Assembly: GCA_029449235.1 (NCBI GenBank)
Contig: JANATG010000008.1
Coordinates: forward strand, 372,001-436,000
DNA from: Linnemannia schmuckeri
Taxonomy: Eukaryota; Mortierellomycota; Mortierellomycetes; Mortierellales; Mortierellaceae
DNA: 64,000 bases
Direction: 5' to 3'
Positions within the stretch are counted from its first letter, which is position 1. The number at the start of each line of letters is the position of its first letter. The translations under genes and the position numbers were made by a program. Shown here piece after piece: positions 21,757-35,631 of this stretch. The notes under the pieces were generated by a model. The model searched no databases. It had not been told where the DNA came from and saw nothing but the letters and a program-made list of their open reading frames with translations.

Positions 21757-24241
21757 ATGGCCGTCGAGTACAAACGCATCCTCTTCGACATCCAGCGCAG
21801 GGAAGGGAACAAGGTATACATACCCCTTCTCATCTTTTTTCACTTTTAAATCGACCCTTGCTATTCTTTCAAGTATCAGTCAGGCAGGGATTCAAAGTCA
21901 GGGCTGTAGTCGCAGAAGACTCAAGCATATAGAGTCGACTTTCAGGATCGCATCACCAGACAAGGAGTCAAAGGAGATGGAAAGCAGTGAATGTAAGAGC
22001 TACAGGAATGGCCAGATCTGCGTACGAACTCAGGAACAGCAAGACGAGTCCTTCTCCGCGTAGTCTGTCCAAAGAGCTGCCCATCACGCCCAGAACCACA
22101 TCGCACCGATCGACTACTGGACTGAAAACAGCAATTAGCAAGCAGGAGATGGAGCAAGAATAGATGATGACTTCAGCGACCGACATTGTCACCCCTGTGC
22201 TTCAAGTTTACCTCCGCTTTGTTTCGTTCTTACCTTCTCTTGTCCTTGTCCTTGCCCTTCCTGCAAGGACGAGCCTAACAGACCAACTGACTGACAGACT
22301 GACGTGTGTATTCGGTTTACCCCCTGTTTGGTTATGCCAATAGAACTGTATGGACTGCAACGCGCCCAACCCACAATGGGCTAGTTGCAATCTGGGCATC
22401 TTTATCTGCTTGGAGTGCTCAGGGGTTCATCGCTCTCTTGGTGTCCACATCAGGTATGTTTTTCTTCTCTTTCAAGCGCCTTGCTTCTCGCTTTCTCTTT
22501 CACACTTCTGCTCTTTCGTTTTGCAACGATTTGTGCCATCATCTCCACGCCGGAAGAAAATGTCGATATAGAGGGTTACTCGTTCATTCAATCAGGAGGG
22601 ATACGCACCCAATTGGAACACATACTCCTCGGAGAGCCATTTATCAATGCCTTTGTTATCTTACTTTATCTTACCCTGGTTATAGTTTTGTGCGTTCCAT
22701 ATCGATGGACAAGTGGTCGGATGATCAGCTCAAAAAGATGGAACTCGGAGGCAACATCAAGGCCAAGGACTTTTTTGAGGCGAGCCCAGACTACTTTCAA
22801 GGAATGTCAATCAAAGAAAAGTACAGCAGCGTCTTTGCAACCCAGTACAAGGAAAAGGTAATATTCGCCAAAAAACGAAAAAGTGAGAAGGGGTACTTTT
22901 TTCTGGATAAGCGAAAAGAATGAGCATTGGCATGTCTCCGCTGCTGGCGTTTGTTTATTTGCTGTCGACTTTCTGCCTCTGACTAACAGTACACTCGTGC
23001 CCCTTGTCTTGTCATTTTCATACGGATATAGTTGGCAGCCCTTTGCGAGGGACGCCCATGGACCCCTTCGACATCAGCGGCGCGTGCACCGATCCGCCCT
23101 AACTCGGCCACTAGCAACCGATCTGGTTCTCCTGCCTCCAACCAACAACCATTTGGTTCCAGAAGCAATAACGGCGGTTTCAACAGCAACAATAGCGGCT
23201 CAAACGGATACAACAGCCCCAGCACCGGATACAACTCGCCTTCACCAGGAGGCAGCATTGGCGGCAACAATGGAGGAATGGCGCCCTTGACGGACAAGCA
23301 GAGAAACGAAAACTATTTCAACCGACTTGGATCAGAAAACGCACAGCGTTCGGAAAACTTGCCTCCTAGTCAGGGTGGCAAGTATGGTGGTTTCGGAAAC
23401 ACGCCTGCTCCTTCTGCTCACAATGATTCCTTGGATGTTAACGATATCTTGAACGATCCTGCTGCGGCGCTGTCGAAGGGCTGGTCATTGCTGTCGACTA
23501 CCTTGGTCGCTGGTGCCAATATGATCAACGAGAATGTGATCAAGCCTACTGCTGCTACTGTTACCGATCCGGACTTTCAGAACAAGGTTGGCGGTTATGT
23601 CTCCTCCATTGGACAAAAGGTAATCTTCTTGACAGATATTTTTTATGCTTCCGCGTGGAAAAAAGCATGCATTAACCATTCACTCACATGGCGGGTTTTC
23701 ATGATTTCTGATTGGGCGGTGTTTGTTTGCCTCTCACTATATATAGGTTCAGGAAGGCGGTCGTACTTTGGGCACAATGGTGAACTCGCAGATTAACCCT
23801 CAGGCTGGTGCTGCTTCGCGTTCCAACAGTCGTTACGGCGGATTCGGATCATCAGACTACCAGCAAGGAGGTGGCAACGGCAGCGGTGGAGATGATTTCT
23901 TTAACTCAACTATGAATCATTACGAACAAAAGAACCAACCTCCTGTTCGCAGCAACAACAACTCTTCACCCGGACCTTATAACAACAACGGTAGTAGCAA
24001 CAACAACGGTTTTGGAAACAACAGTGGCAACAATGGCAGTAGTTACCAGGCCGGAGGAATGGGTATCTCGAGGTCCAACTCGAACTCGCCTGCGCCTAGA
24101 GCTGGATCCGCGGCCAGCAGCCGGACTACTCCCGCCACCACGGCAGCAGCGCGTGCAGCGGCTGCCAAGCCTACTGCTGCTGGTAACAAGAGCGGGAAGA
24201 AGGATGGATGGGGAGATGATGATGACTGGGCCAACTTCTAA
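21757..24241 (+). CDS. GCS1: ArfGAP, Gcs1/ArfGAP1 type
   Basis: Five exons (21757-21813, 22344-22453, 22686-22857, 23032-23619, 23747-24241) give 473 residues. The N-terminal ArfGAP zinc finger is complete: CMDCNAPNPQWAS...GIFICLECSGVHRSLGVH (CX2CX16CX2C with the catalytic arginine in HRSLG). It is followed by FVRSISMDKWSDDQLKKM and LAALCEGRPW. The remainder is Asn/Ser/Gly-rich with an amphipathic candidate (ALSKGWSLLSTTLVAGANMI) resembling the ALPS-type curvature sensors of ArfGAP1. It ends in an acidic-aromatic DDDWANF tail. The protein would stimulate GTP hydrolysis by Arf1 on Golgi membranes and in COPI traffic. The first intron (530 nt) is long for this window. Confidence 0.93.
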
Positions 24242-24431
24242 ATTTGATTGCTGCTAGACTTTGTGACCGACCTTTAGGAGCCCCCACTTTTTTTTCTTTT
24301 TGGATACGACCAACACGACACAACAATAATAAAAACGATAGCCATTGAAATACATTGCTTGGGCTGTTTGTGTTAAGGTTTTATTATGGACTTTACGATA
24401 CAAACACAAAAATATTAGAGAAAAATATATT

Positions 24432-27400
24432 TTAACCAGGACGGCTGGGAGTAGAGACGCGGTTATAGTCCATGAGGAGGTTACAACCCGCGTACTCGTA
24501 CATGGCCTCACGATTGGTATCAAATTCCGGAATAGTGGGCCTCTCCGCCTGTTGATTCTTGTCCATCCAACTGCCCCGTCTCATCGAAGAAGTCAGGTAA
24601 GTCTCTGCTGCGGCACCGTTCTGAGAATTGGCGCCGTTGCTGTGCTGGCTACTCACCGAGGAAGCCAACGCGCCACCACCATTTTGCTGCAGCTGCAGCT
24701 GCTGGCGGTCCCAGTTCTCGACCCCCTCAAGGTACTCCAGGATGCGATCTCTCATAGTCAGGAGCCTCGTCCTCAAACCTCCATACCGCATCTCGACCAC
24801 CTCCCATCCAAAGGGCTTATTAGTCTTGTGCCACAAGGACCGATGGTATTTCCAGAGCTGATCCACCGCGACCTGGAGATCGACTAAGCGGCCCTCAGTC
24901 AGGTCATAGAGTTCCTGACGGTCGCCCGAGCGATAGGCGATGGTCATTCGTGAGTGGAGATGACATTTGAGAGTTAGAACCTGAGCGACCAAGTAGGCCA
25001 TTCGGAGACGTTCATTCTCGGGGAAGGTCTCCTTATTGTAGTCGATCATCTTGCTCAGAGTCTGGGCGATTTCGGCGTAGTGCGTTTCTAGGTTCATCAT
25101 CGCGTATTGTGGCGAAATGTGCGCCAGGAATGGGTCTATTGACAAAAATGATGGAAAAAAAAGACGCGACATGTCAGTTTCAGTCAAGTACGCGGTTCTT
25201 GACAACCAATTCATAGAATGTGCCAAGTATGTGTGATTACCTTCCCAGAGCAAGTATTTGCTGGTGTTTGGTGCAAAGTGAGTTTTCAAAGTCAACGGGG
25301 TATCAGAGGCCATTACTTGGTCAATCTACAGTATACATGTATCGGGTCGAGTACACAAAGGTTAGCTAATTTTTTTACATCCTTGTCCAAGGAACAAGCA
25401 AATGTTGGCCTTGTAAAATTAACTTGCCTTGCTGGCATACACCCAGTCGTCAAACTTGGCTCCGCAGACGCCCTCGAAGCAGTTCTTTAGTCGGTCAAGG
25501 TCAATCTCGGCATCTTGAGTATATCCATGGTCCGCAAAGTAATACATGGCTGGAAGAGCAGAGAACATGTCGCATTCGTGACCTTCATCTCCCCAGATCG
25601 TAATCATCATATTCTTGACGTTCTGGCCGACCACACCCTGTGCATTGGGTTTACTCTCAAGCTTCGCAGCCTGACAAGAGGCTTGAATAGTTGCGAACGA
25701 GAAGGGGAGTGCACACCAAAATCGGTTCCAAGTCCAAGCTGCCGTTGCGACCCAGGGGCTAGGACAACCCAGCTCTCGATGCTGTTCAATCTTGTTGGCG
25801 TACGACTCGCTCGCTGTGTGGTAGTAGTCCCAGTAGACGAGATCGATATCTGGAGGCAAGTTGTCCGTCAACTGAGGCGTACCACCATCATAGTATCCAG
25901 CCAAGCTATTGTTCTTGTTTGCTAACGTAAACAACACTAGATCGCAACACAAAACAATTGATTATCGAAATGCAATGCATGCAAGTTAGTACTGTTGATC
26001 GAAAAAAAGCACGCGAAATGTGAGATTACAAGAAGCATGTGGGCTGGGGGCAACGTACTGTCGGACCAGATCATGGGTTTTAAGTCGAGCCGCTTGCAGA
26101 TGTCTTGCACGCGTTTAAGATGATGAAGAAAGACACGAGTGGGGTCCTCGTAGCCAAAGATCTGACGATATCGACCCTCACCAACTCCTGCCGCCTCATC
26201 CAAACCAATATGAATCCTCTTGGATCTCAGCGGCGAGCTGATGGTCGTAATCATCTATTTTTTTTTTTGAATTATATAAAACAAATCAGAAATCGATACC
26301 AAAACATAACAACGAGAGCTTACAAGAGCTCAAGAAAAAAAAAGCAGTTGGCAAGTCAAGCTGCGATGCGATGCATACTCTTTCAATGAGATTATATGTC
26401 TCGTCCCAATTGGCCAGTAAAACTTCGTTGGTATCACGATATATATGATATTTAGGCCACTGTAGCATCTGGCCAAGATGACCAAGGGTCTGGATGCAAG
26501 GGACCAGCTCAATGCCAAGTGCATCCGCATAGTCGTCCATGTGTATGAGCTCCTGACGAGTGTAGCCTCCTCGTAAATATCCAAAAAAGGTCTCCCCTTC
26601 CATCTCGTAGGTGTCCTCGGTGTAGAGCTGTACCATGTTGATGCCCATTAGTGCACAGTTGCGCATCATGTTGAACACGCTCGACTGCTTCAACACACCT
26701 CCACGACTGCAGTCAATCATGACACTAAAGGGTTTAAAGATCATAGAAATAGATTCGGTTAGTGGCGCATTTGTTTTCTATATGCCATCGTCATAATCAT
26801 TATCATCATCATTATTTTCATCCCTGGATTATTTTTCCAGGTCGGTCAGGGTTTGGAGTGAGTAAACTTACGTCAGATTCTCAAAGGTTGCCTTTTCGGT
26901 ATAGTTAAGCAAGGACCGAGTTTTCTCCGGGTCGGGTCCTTGAATCTGTCGACTGGCGCCCAAGATACGCCCTAGCGACCTGAACGCTATTCAATAATCG
27001 GAGGGTCGTGGTCAAAAAAAATCAATTACTAGATCTTATCTTTCCGTCATGTCACGCAGATTATTTTTTTGCACTAATCTAGTGTCACCAAAAAAAGTGC
27101 ACCAATCCTGAGGTCATCACTCGAAAGGATATAACGGGCGCCATTGCATGAATTTGAATCCTGTGCTTGCCCGCAAAAAGCGCCCTCTTGTTTCTGTTTG
27201 AAGAGTCGATGGGGGGAGTGGCAGTGGAAGTTGTAAAAAAAGTCGAATTGAGCAGTGGCAGTGTGTCTTTGGAGTTGGGCGTTGGAATGAGAGTGGCTGT
27301 GTGGATAAAATGAAATTGCTGAGCAGTCGATACATATCCTTTTGTCGTTGAGTTGTTTGTTTTCTGTGTTGCCGTTATTGTTGGATAGTCGTCCTTGAAC

Positions 27401-28172
27401 GCGTGAGAATAATATGCTTGGTTTGAGGATCGGGACCAATCAAATCGCGCTAGAGTCCATTGTATCTCAAGGATCAAATCAATCAAGGTTCAAATCCCAA
27501 TAAGAGACCCTTTCCTTCTTTCCTCCTTGCCTTCCAGCAAGAAAAAGCAAAAAAAAAAGGAACAGAAAAAGAGAGTGCGAAATAAAGGGGAGCTGAGAGA
27601 GCCAGCACCTACTCCTCATCTCCTTTTTGGCCACCATTTTTTTTTTCTTCTTTGTCATTTTTAGCCTTTACTCGTCATTGACTGGTTCACCTCGTTATCA
27701 AAATGTTACCAAATAGGATATGACAGGATGGAAGAAAGAAGGTGGGTGAGCAAAATAGTACCTTCAACCTTGCGCTGGTACTTGACTTCAATGGCAACCC
27801 GGCTTTGAGTGGCACTCGTCTCGAGGTGTTGACAGACCATGACAGAGCACTCGCCCTCGCTCAACGCCTGGTCCTTCTCAAACCTATACAGTGTATCGAG
27901 GTGAGTATGTGTAAGTTGGTTTGAGTTTGAGTTTGAATGAATGAATGGCGGCAAGAGGATGAGGGGAAGGTGAGAAGAATGAAGAGAATGAGCTACCTGA
28001 CGAGCCAGTGGAACTCGACGTCGTGGAGGTGGTCGTCTGATTCGCAGAGGGAGATGTTTTGCTGGGGGGCGTTGGTGGCGATGGCTTCTATGCCGAGCTG
28101 AAGTTCAGCAGGGACATGAGCGAGGTCGATGAGGATGTTGAGTCCTCCAGAGGTGGTCATGTCGGTGTCCAT
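24432..28172 (-). CDS. GH20 beta-N-acetylhexosaminidase, cytosolic HEXD/GcnA type
   Basis: Eight exons (28172-27997, 27883-27762, 26986-26872, 26724-26379, 26254-26059, 25936-25428, 25325-25241, 25135-24432) give 750 residues. An N-terminal alpha/beta domain (AFRSLGRILGASR) leads into the TIM barrel. MIDCSRGGV opens the barrel, then QTLGHLGQ, and the catalytic Asp-Glu pair lies in HIGLDEA near 26200. IWGDEGHECD follows. The C-terminal ~230 residues are alpha-helical, with Gln/Gly-rich low complexity before the end. No signal peptide is present, which separates it from secreted chitin-degrading hexosaminidases and fits the intracellular hexosaminidase D group. It would release terminal GlcNAc or GalNAc. 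The sixth intron has a GC donor (AAG|GCAAGT). It shares a divergent promoter with the protease gene at 29086. Confidence 0.88.
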
Positions 28173-29085
<913 letters not shown>

Positions 29086-32000
29086 ATGATCCAAAATTGG
29101 ACTTCAGTCTGTGTCCGTTGCCATGGACCCGACGAAACCGGCTCCAAGACTGAGGGCCGAGCCTTCTTCCACAATGAATATCAACTTCATGTCAAATAAT
29201 CACATCTGTCAATCGTTGTTCTTAATTTCTGTTTTGTTCTATTGTTCTGGATCAGTTGCTTTTCCCATGGTTTACAATACGATGCTTATATTATCCTTAA
29301 CTCGTGCATCCCCATGCTCTGTAATGCTGTTGTTTTTGTTATTCTCCCTTCTTTCCTTTCTTCTCAATTCGATTCAATCTAATACAGCAGGGTATTCTAC
29401 ATTCACGGCATCTGGCATTGCCCTGGGCTCCAACCTGGTCGTGACGAGGTATATATTTTTCCACAAGCCGATCGATCTCCTTTCTCCTCTTCTTCCCGTG
29501 CCCCTGTGTCTTGGCCTCGGACGATCAATTATTCTATTTTTTTGTGTTCCGATCCGATGTGTCTCCCTGTATTGTCAATTCATTCGCGTCCTCCCAATGG
29601 AATCCAAGGACGGCCAATGCTGTTGATGTTGCACTCCTTTTTTGGACTTTGCACTCACATCCAGCCTTACTCACGCGTATTTCTTTCTCGTTTTCTTCTC
29701 GTCTTCTGCTCATTCTCTTCTCGTTCTCTTCTTCACCTCAATCAAATGAAACAAAAAACAGCGCAAGTCTCCTGAGGCCATTCTTGCTCGACAAGGTTAG
29801 TAGTAGAAAAAAAAGAGTGTCAGGAGTTTGAAGTGAACATCCCCCTCGTCGCCCTTTTGCCTTTCGACTCATTGAACAAAACTCTCTTCGACCGTCCGAA
29901 GGACGAACAAACACCAAGCAATTCAACAGCAACCACACACACACTCATACGCGTGTACATGATGATTACAAAAAGGGAACGCGACAATTAGGGATTGCAG
30001 GTTTTCCTTCACATCTTTCGCTTCTTCCCTCCTTCCCTCCCTTCTTTCTCAACTCTTCTTACTTCGTCCCCTTTCTTTCTTTCTGCTTCGGGTCGTGGGA
30101 GACTTACAACACCAAACAGAATAACAAAGACGAAACTGTGGGGGTAAACACGCGCAAAACAAGAAATTGACCCTCTTTCTCCCCATATTCAACGCCCCAC
30201 AGACCCTCTTCGATCTTTATTGTTTTGATTCAATTGGGGCTCCCGAGGACACAGAGTGCGAGAGTAGTATCGAAAAAACTGGTCTAATGGAAAAATTGCG
30301 TCTTCTATTTATTTCCCGCTAGTTATCTTCCTATGGCGAGATGGTCCTATCTCCCAACTCAGGAGTCGATGTTCTCTTTGAGAGCAACATCGACGATGGT
30401 AAGAGTTATTCTTCTCACGAACGACCAAGTAAACGGCACTTGCAATGGGTCTCTTCTTCTGCTATCTAACTCAAAACGCTTTTGTGTCATCGAAACAGAT
30501 GGAGCAGAGAGCTGGATCAACGCAGATCTCATTGCGGTTGTCGAAGCTGAAGGTAATGTCCAACGGTCATAACTGATACCTATACGCATGCTAAAGTGAA
30601 TGCCAAGGAATCAAAAGAAAAGTACTGAGCTGACGATGGTTTAGCTTTACCTTCATTATTACATCACAGGAATGCTTTCGTCGATCAGACGCTTGACTGG
30701 ACATGACTCGTCGATGTGGGTGTTCGGTTGGGGCACAAACAAGGGTCAACTCGGAACGGATTTGAGCTCTATCCATCGATTCTCCCTTCGCAATGTTGGC
30801 ATCTCAGGACTGGCAATTCTTCGACTCAAACCCAACGCTTCCCAATCAGGTCTTCTCGACATCAAGTCCAACGGCAGTACCGACGAAGACGAAACAGAGG
30901 CCGTGCTAGGAAATGAACGGTATCCACACCAGCTGTCGATACCAACAATCGGAAAACGGTTGACGCTTCATGGATCAGGATTTGGACTGATTGCACCCTC
31001 GGTTTTGATCAACAATATTAGTCAGGGGATTGTCGCCAACATTATTCACCCGTACCGTGCTGCCCGACGGGCCGACGAGCAGGCCAACTCACTAGTGTTG
31101 ACAGATGCAAAATTCTTGCCTGGCATGGAGGGCGGTGCTGTCAGCTGGGACGAGACAGGAGAGCTGGCTGGCCTTAGTATGCTTCCCATCCGGTACGGTT
31201 AACTTCTTGGATGATACGTCTTGCATCTCGCAGCTTAACCGGTAGTTCAGGACTGGAACTCATATCGCTTCATTTATTTACGCATATGGAATAGGAGGAC
31301 GGATGGAGAGCCAGTTGATATCAGCCTTGTTATTCCGGTCGCATGCATCGTTGCTGCGATTTCACCCTACATTACGATACCACGCCAGCCACTGCAACCC
31401 GACCATATTGCCGCCTTGAACTCAAGTTCCTTCATTAATGCTCGCCAAGCTGTCGTAATGGTTCAAGTGGGTCAGACCTGGGCTTCAGGCGTCGTCATCT
31501 CCAAGAGCGGTCGTAAGCAACCTTGAAAGTGTTTACATGCCACAACAGTAAATTAGCTATTCCTCGGCTTATCGCATCTAATTTGCCATATTTTCTTCAC
31601 ATAGACATATTGACGAACGCACATGTATTCACGTCGTTCCTGGACAACATCAGTAACCGCACATGGCCAAATCTCAGGAGCGGGATTTCACTGCGTGTCA
31701 GGATCGATTCGCCTCAGCAGCAGCTTTGGGTAGACGATTGCGAGCTGGTGTTTGTGTCAGAGTCATGTTGGGATGTTGCCCTAATCAAGATCCCAGAAAC
31801 GTGTGTCCTCAACGGCTTCTTACCCTTCCTTCCTCTCCGGACTCCCGAAGAAATGTATGTCTGCCTGAATGCACGGCTCTGAATTGTAACATGCGGTATG
31901 ACAGTAAGCTTAATTGTGCGTCTAATTAACTACTTTCCCTGTGATATCATGTCCTTAGATCGAGAATGAAGCCAATTGTGAAAGGAACACCCTTGTTCGC

Positions 32001-32531
32001 GATCGGACACGGGATCTTTGGACCTTCCTCAGGAATTCTCCCCCTGATCACCTCGGGGATCTGCAGCAAAGTGGTCACCCATGCCAACAAGCCCGTGATG
32101 TTGCTCAGTAGCGCCCCCGTCCACCGTGGCAACAGCGGTGGTGTCCTTGTCAACACCGACGGCCAATTCGTCGGACTCGTTACGGGCAATGGCAAGACAT
32201 CAACAGGCCGGACGATCACGCATCTCAACTTTGCGATCCCCCTGGATGCAATCACTGTTGCGGTGAACGCGTATCTCTTGGATGAGGATCGCAAGTGGCT
32301 GGATCGGTTGAATACCCCTCCCACTAGGGTTGATGATATCTGGTCCCTCCGTGGGAACGCGCCTGTATGGGATCCCATTGAGAAAGGTAATGGAATTAAC
32401 AAGAGCAACACGTACCAATCGCTTCCTGATTGATTTACTCCTCCTGCGCTTGTCTTAGTACTGATAAGCTAACTCGTATCCTTTTTTCGCTTCCATTTCT
32501 GAACCTGTACACAGTCCCAAGCAAGCTGTAG
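29086..32531 (+). CDS. TYSND1: Peroxisomal leader-peptide processing protease (DEG15/TYSND1)
   Basis: Exons: 29086-~29190, ~29391-29448, 29762-29795, 30323-30398, 30499-30552, 30670-31192, 31295-31512, 31605-31854, 31959-32386 and 32515-32531, for about 587 residues. The C-terminal trypsin-like domain keeps the triad: His in ILTNAHVF, Asp in CWDVALIKI, Ser in HRGNSGGVLV, plus GHGIFGP. The N-terminal pseudo-domain carries STFTASGIALGSNLVVT and LPGMEGGAV, as in plant DEG15. The last exon is 17 nt and encodes the PTS1 signal in VPSKL-stop, so the protein should enter peroxisomes and process imported proteins such as beta-oxidation enzymes. The exon 1/2 joint is unresolved: the best donor (GTCAAA at 29191) is out of phase with the acceptor near 29390 by one base, so exon 1 may use another site or hold a sequence error. 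Convergent with RPAP3. Confidence 0.88.
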
Positions 32532-32624
32532 ACAATGACAGCAACCAAAATTGTTACCAGGATGTGTCACAGAGGATGACACATCCACTCAAGAAGAATA
32601 AACTGGCAGGGTGTTGCTTCTTGT

Positions 32625-32627
<3 letters not shown>

Positions 32628-32654
<27 letters not shown>
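32628..32654. repeat. 27-base T run between convergent 3' ends
   Basis: A homopolymer between the stop of the protease gene (32531) and the stop of RPAP3 (32684, minus strand). It may contribute to 3'-end formation or simply be slippage-prone DNA. Confidence 0.7.
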
Positions 32655-32655
<1 letters not shown>

Positions 32656-32683
32656 TTCCTCAGATATCCTTGAGACCAGGTTA

Positions 32684-34958
32684 TCAGTAGTTCGTGGTTT
32701 TGAATTTGGACGCCAAGGCTGCAAGATCCTGCTGAGAATAAGTCGTCGCGCTGTCGTTGCCATGACTTGCGAGATGCTGGAAAATGGATACAAGATCTGT
32801 AACAAAATGAAGGGAGATGTGAGTTGTGGTTGAAAAGCTAATTTTGGTGGCAAAACATTTGTACACGTAAGGTGTCGCGTGTCGGGCAGAAAGCGGCGAA
32901 AACAAACCTTTCTTATCGGTGCCAGTCATGAACATCAGTGTCATGTCGAAACGCTGCACCTTGCTGAGATTGACCAGACTGCGGTAGAGCAACTGTGGGT
33001 CCTCCGATCTGGGAAAATTTCAAGTTGATAATAGTCGAAGCAAATGTTAGTTGCAGGTTGGAATTAGTCATACCAACAAGAAAAAAAAACGCGACGTAAG
33101 GTCGTTACTCAACGTACGGGATGTAGAATGTCCTGAAGACGTTCAGCATGGACGAAAAGTAGTCAGATTCAAAGGAACTCTTGAAGATACCAGGCAATGC
33201 CTCAGGTTGGATAAGCTAATAAATTGTAAATGAGATGAAAAAAGACGTTCGAAATTTAGACTTTCAGGCTCCGTGGTTGTATCGCTTCAACTTTTGCTTT
33301 CTAACGAGTGATTTGTACCTTGATGTACTGGTACAAGAGCTCGTTGTTCTTGCTGTAACTCTTCCAGTCGCGCTGAAAGTCAAGCGTTGTAGAGGGAGCG
33401 ATCATTTTGGTCCTTGGACTGCTGTTCGAGGTTGTTGTAGTTGGAGTGGTTGGTTTGGTGGGTGGTGTGACGGATACAGGGGTAGAAGTAGAGGAGGGTG
33501 TTGGTGATAAAGCAAGCTTGGCAACTTCAACGGCGATGGGTTTTGAAGTAGCCTCAGCTGGCATGATTTTTGATGCGGTAGGAGTAGGCGCCTTGGGCTC
33601 AGCTGCAATGCGTTTGGGGGCGGCGGGTGAAAAGAGTTCTGAGTCTTCATCATTCTCGACTTCCTTGATCAGGACGCGCTTACTAGAGATAAGTGAGGGT
33701 TTTGACGACTCTAATGTTGGTGACTCTTGCTTTTTGGCTGTGGTAGGTTTGGCTGGGGTTTTTGATGTCGTTGGTGTTGTGGTCGAGGGTTTCGCAGCAG
33801 AAGGGCTTACTGCTGATGATGGTGTTGATGTAGTTCCCTGCTTCAGTTTTGCCAGCTCCTCCTTGACAGCCTTGTTGGCAGGATCGATCGCGAGCGCAGT
33901 TTCAAAATCCTTCTTGGCTTCATCCACCCTTCCCAGTGACCGACGTGCGATACCTCGTCTCCAGAGCGCCTTTACGTTTTTGCTGTCTAGCTTCAGCCCC
34001 AATGTGCAATCGCGTTCGGCTTCAGCAAACCTATGGTTTAGTAGACGTTACAACGTGGTGCCCTTGGTCAGCAACAGGGTATTCTTGACGAGGGATTTTT
34101 TCGATCCAGATTCACGTCGATTTCCAATATCGCTGTACCTTTCAAGCTTAAGAAGGGCCATGGCTCTGTTGATAGGAAGAACAGAGTTGGAAGGATCCAG
34201 TGCCATACTTGCAGAGTAATGCTCGATCGCCTTCGCGTACTGTCCCTTCTTGAACAGTTCGTTTCCCTATGTCGGGTCAATTAGAAATGGCCACATGGAT
34301 TAGACTGTGGCTCCACACAAAAAATACTGTAATTCTTGCCATAACAATCACCCGTAACACTTACTTTCTCCTTCTCGGCGTTGCTTGCTGCCGCAGAGTC
34401 CAAAGGTTTCGTTGCTGGCTGGGCCTGATCAGCAGCTGTTGCGCCTGAAGGCTTTGCTAATAACGGTTTTGAAACTGTCTTGGTCGAGTTTGTGCTGGTG
34501 GTGGATGATTTAGTGGCTGATCGCTTGTCGTCCTTCTCGAAATCCTCTAGTGCTTTATCGACATCGAACTTGTCCCATGACTCGTAGTACGCTTTTCTCG
34601 ACAGTCCCGAAGTCTTCGTAGGCGATGAAGTTGTGGAGGCGGATGTCGGGATGGTGGATGAAGTAATTTGCTCCGAGGCCCTCTTTTCCTGCGCTGTTAA
34701 TGCCTCAATCCGTGCCTTCTTCTGAGTCAACGGAACGGGTTGAATATCCTTGAGTGTGATATCCTGACATGATCGCATAGGTGGGTACTCCTATTCACAT
34801 GAAAGTCAAACGCATGTAAGTATCAAACCCTCAGACACGTTATTTCGTATGCAAAAGTAATAATAAAAAGCCAATACCTTTGCGGTCAAAGGTTTCTTGT
34901 TTCCGCTGGCATGAGCCTGCTCCCATTGAGCGAGTCTTTGCGATGTCGTTGAATCCAT
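32684..34958 (-). CDS. RPAP3: RPAP3-like TPR co-chaperone (R2TP complex)
   Basis: Seven exons (34958-34878, 34790-34365, 34266-34139, 34030-33319, 33215-33118, 33008-32908, 32796-32684) give 552 residues. Residues ~95-130 carry the RPAP3-type YYESWDKFDVDKALEDFE motif. A TPR block follows (GNELFKKGQYAKAIEHYSAS, then INRAMALLKLERFAEAERDC and WRRGIARRSLGRVDEAKKDF), a TPR clamp for the Hsp90/Hsp70 tail. After a Pro/Ser/Thr-rich linker comes the RPAP3 C-terminal domain (DFQRDWKSYSKNNELLYQYI, then IQPEALPGIFKSS), which contacts the RUVBL AAA+ ring. The protein would couple Hsp90 to assembly of RNA polymerase II, snoRNPs and PIKKs. Unlike the short Tah1 of budding yeast, this is the full animal-like architecture. 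It shares a divergent promoter with the ADA3 gene. Confidence 0.9.
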
Positions 34959-35631
34959 GGTAGTTGTTAAGAAAAGGGCGGGAAAAAAATGGTGGTGCCT
35001 GAATGCTTATATATAAGCGACCGGGAGGATCACCGAATTTGGAAAGTCGTAAATGTTAAAGCGGAATGAGCCCTGAAAAAATGAGCGGCAGGCGAAAGGG
35101 TGACAGAAATACCGCGGGGACCTCCATCAACCATCAAACCCAAGCCTAAGGAATAAAAGCTTCTTCAAGAACTCACAAACAACAACAACAACAATAATAC
35201 TCAACAACACATCCAACCTTTTTCATCACTCGATAACCTCTCTCACATCTTCCTCCTTCCTCACGTACATCACTTATTCACACAGCGACTTCCCTCTCTT
35301 GCTGACAATTACAAATCCCATCATTTGTCGGACATTTGACAGCTTATAATCGCTTGTTTTTCACCTTCTCGACGCGACGTACCACTGCCTTACCAACTCC
35401 CTCCTCTTTGCGCCATCGTTGACGGGGCCCTTTTTCGAGGTAAAGATGAACATGCATCCACAGTTCCCATGTCTCGCTACCACGAAGCCTTTTCACTTTT
35501 GACTCTTATGCTGACCACAAAACTGCTGAACCTTCCTTACTGGTTTTGATTGTTAGCAGTCACTCGAGTCCCTCTTCCCCTTTTCTTTTGTTCTTTTCCC
35601 ACAAGGACAACTCTTTTTTTTTGTTTCGAAA
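34959..35631. promoter_or_regulatory. Divergent promoter region RPAP3 / ADA3
   Basis: 674 bases between the two start codons. A TATATATAAGC sequence near 35010 sits about 55 bases upstream of the RPAP3 start and could be its TATA element. C/T-rich sequence precedes the ADA3 ATG. No gene is seen. Confidence 0.4.
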
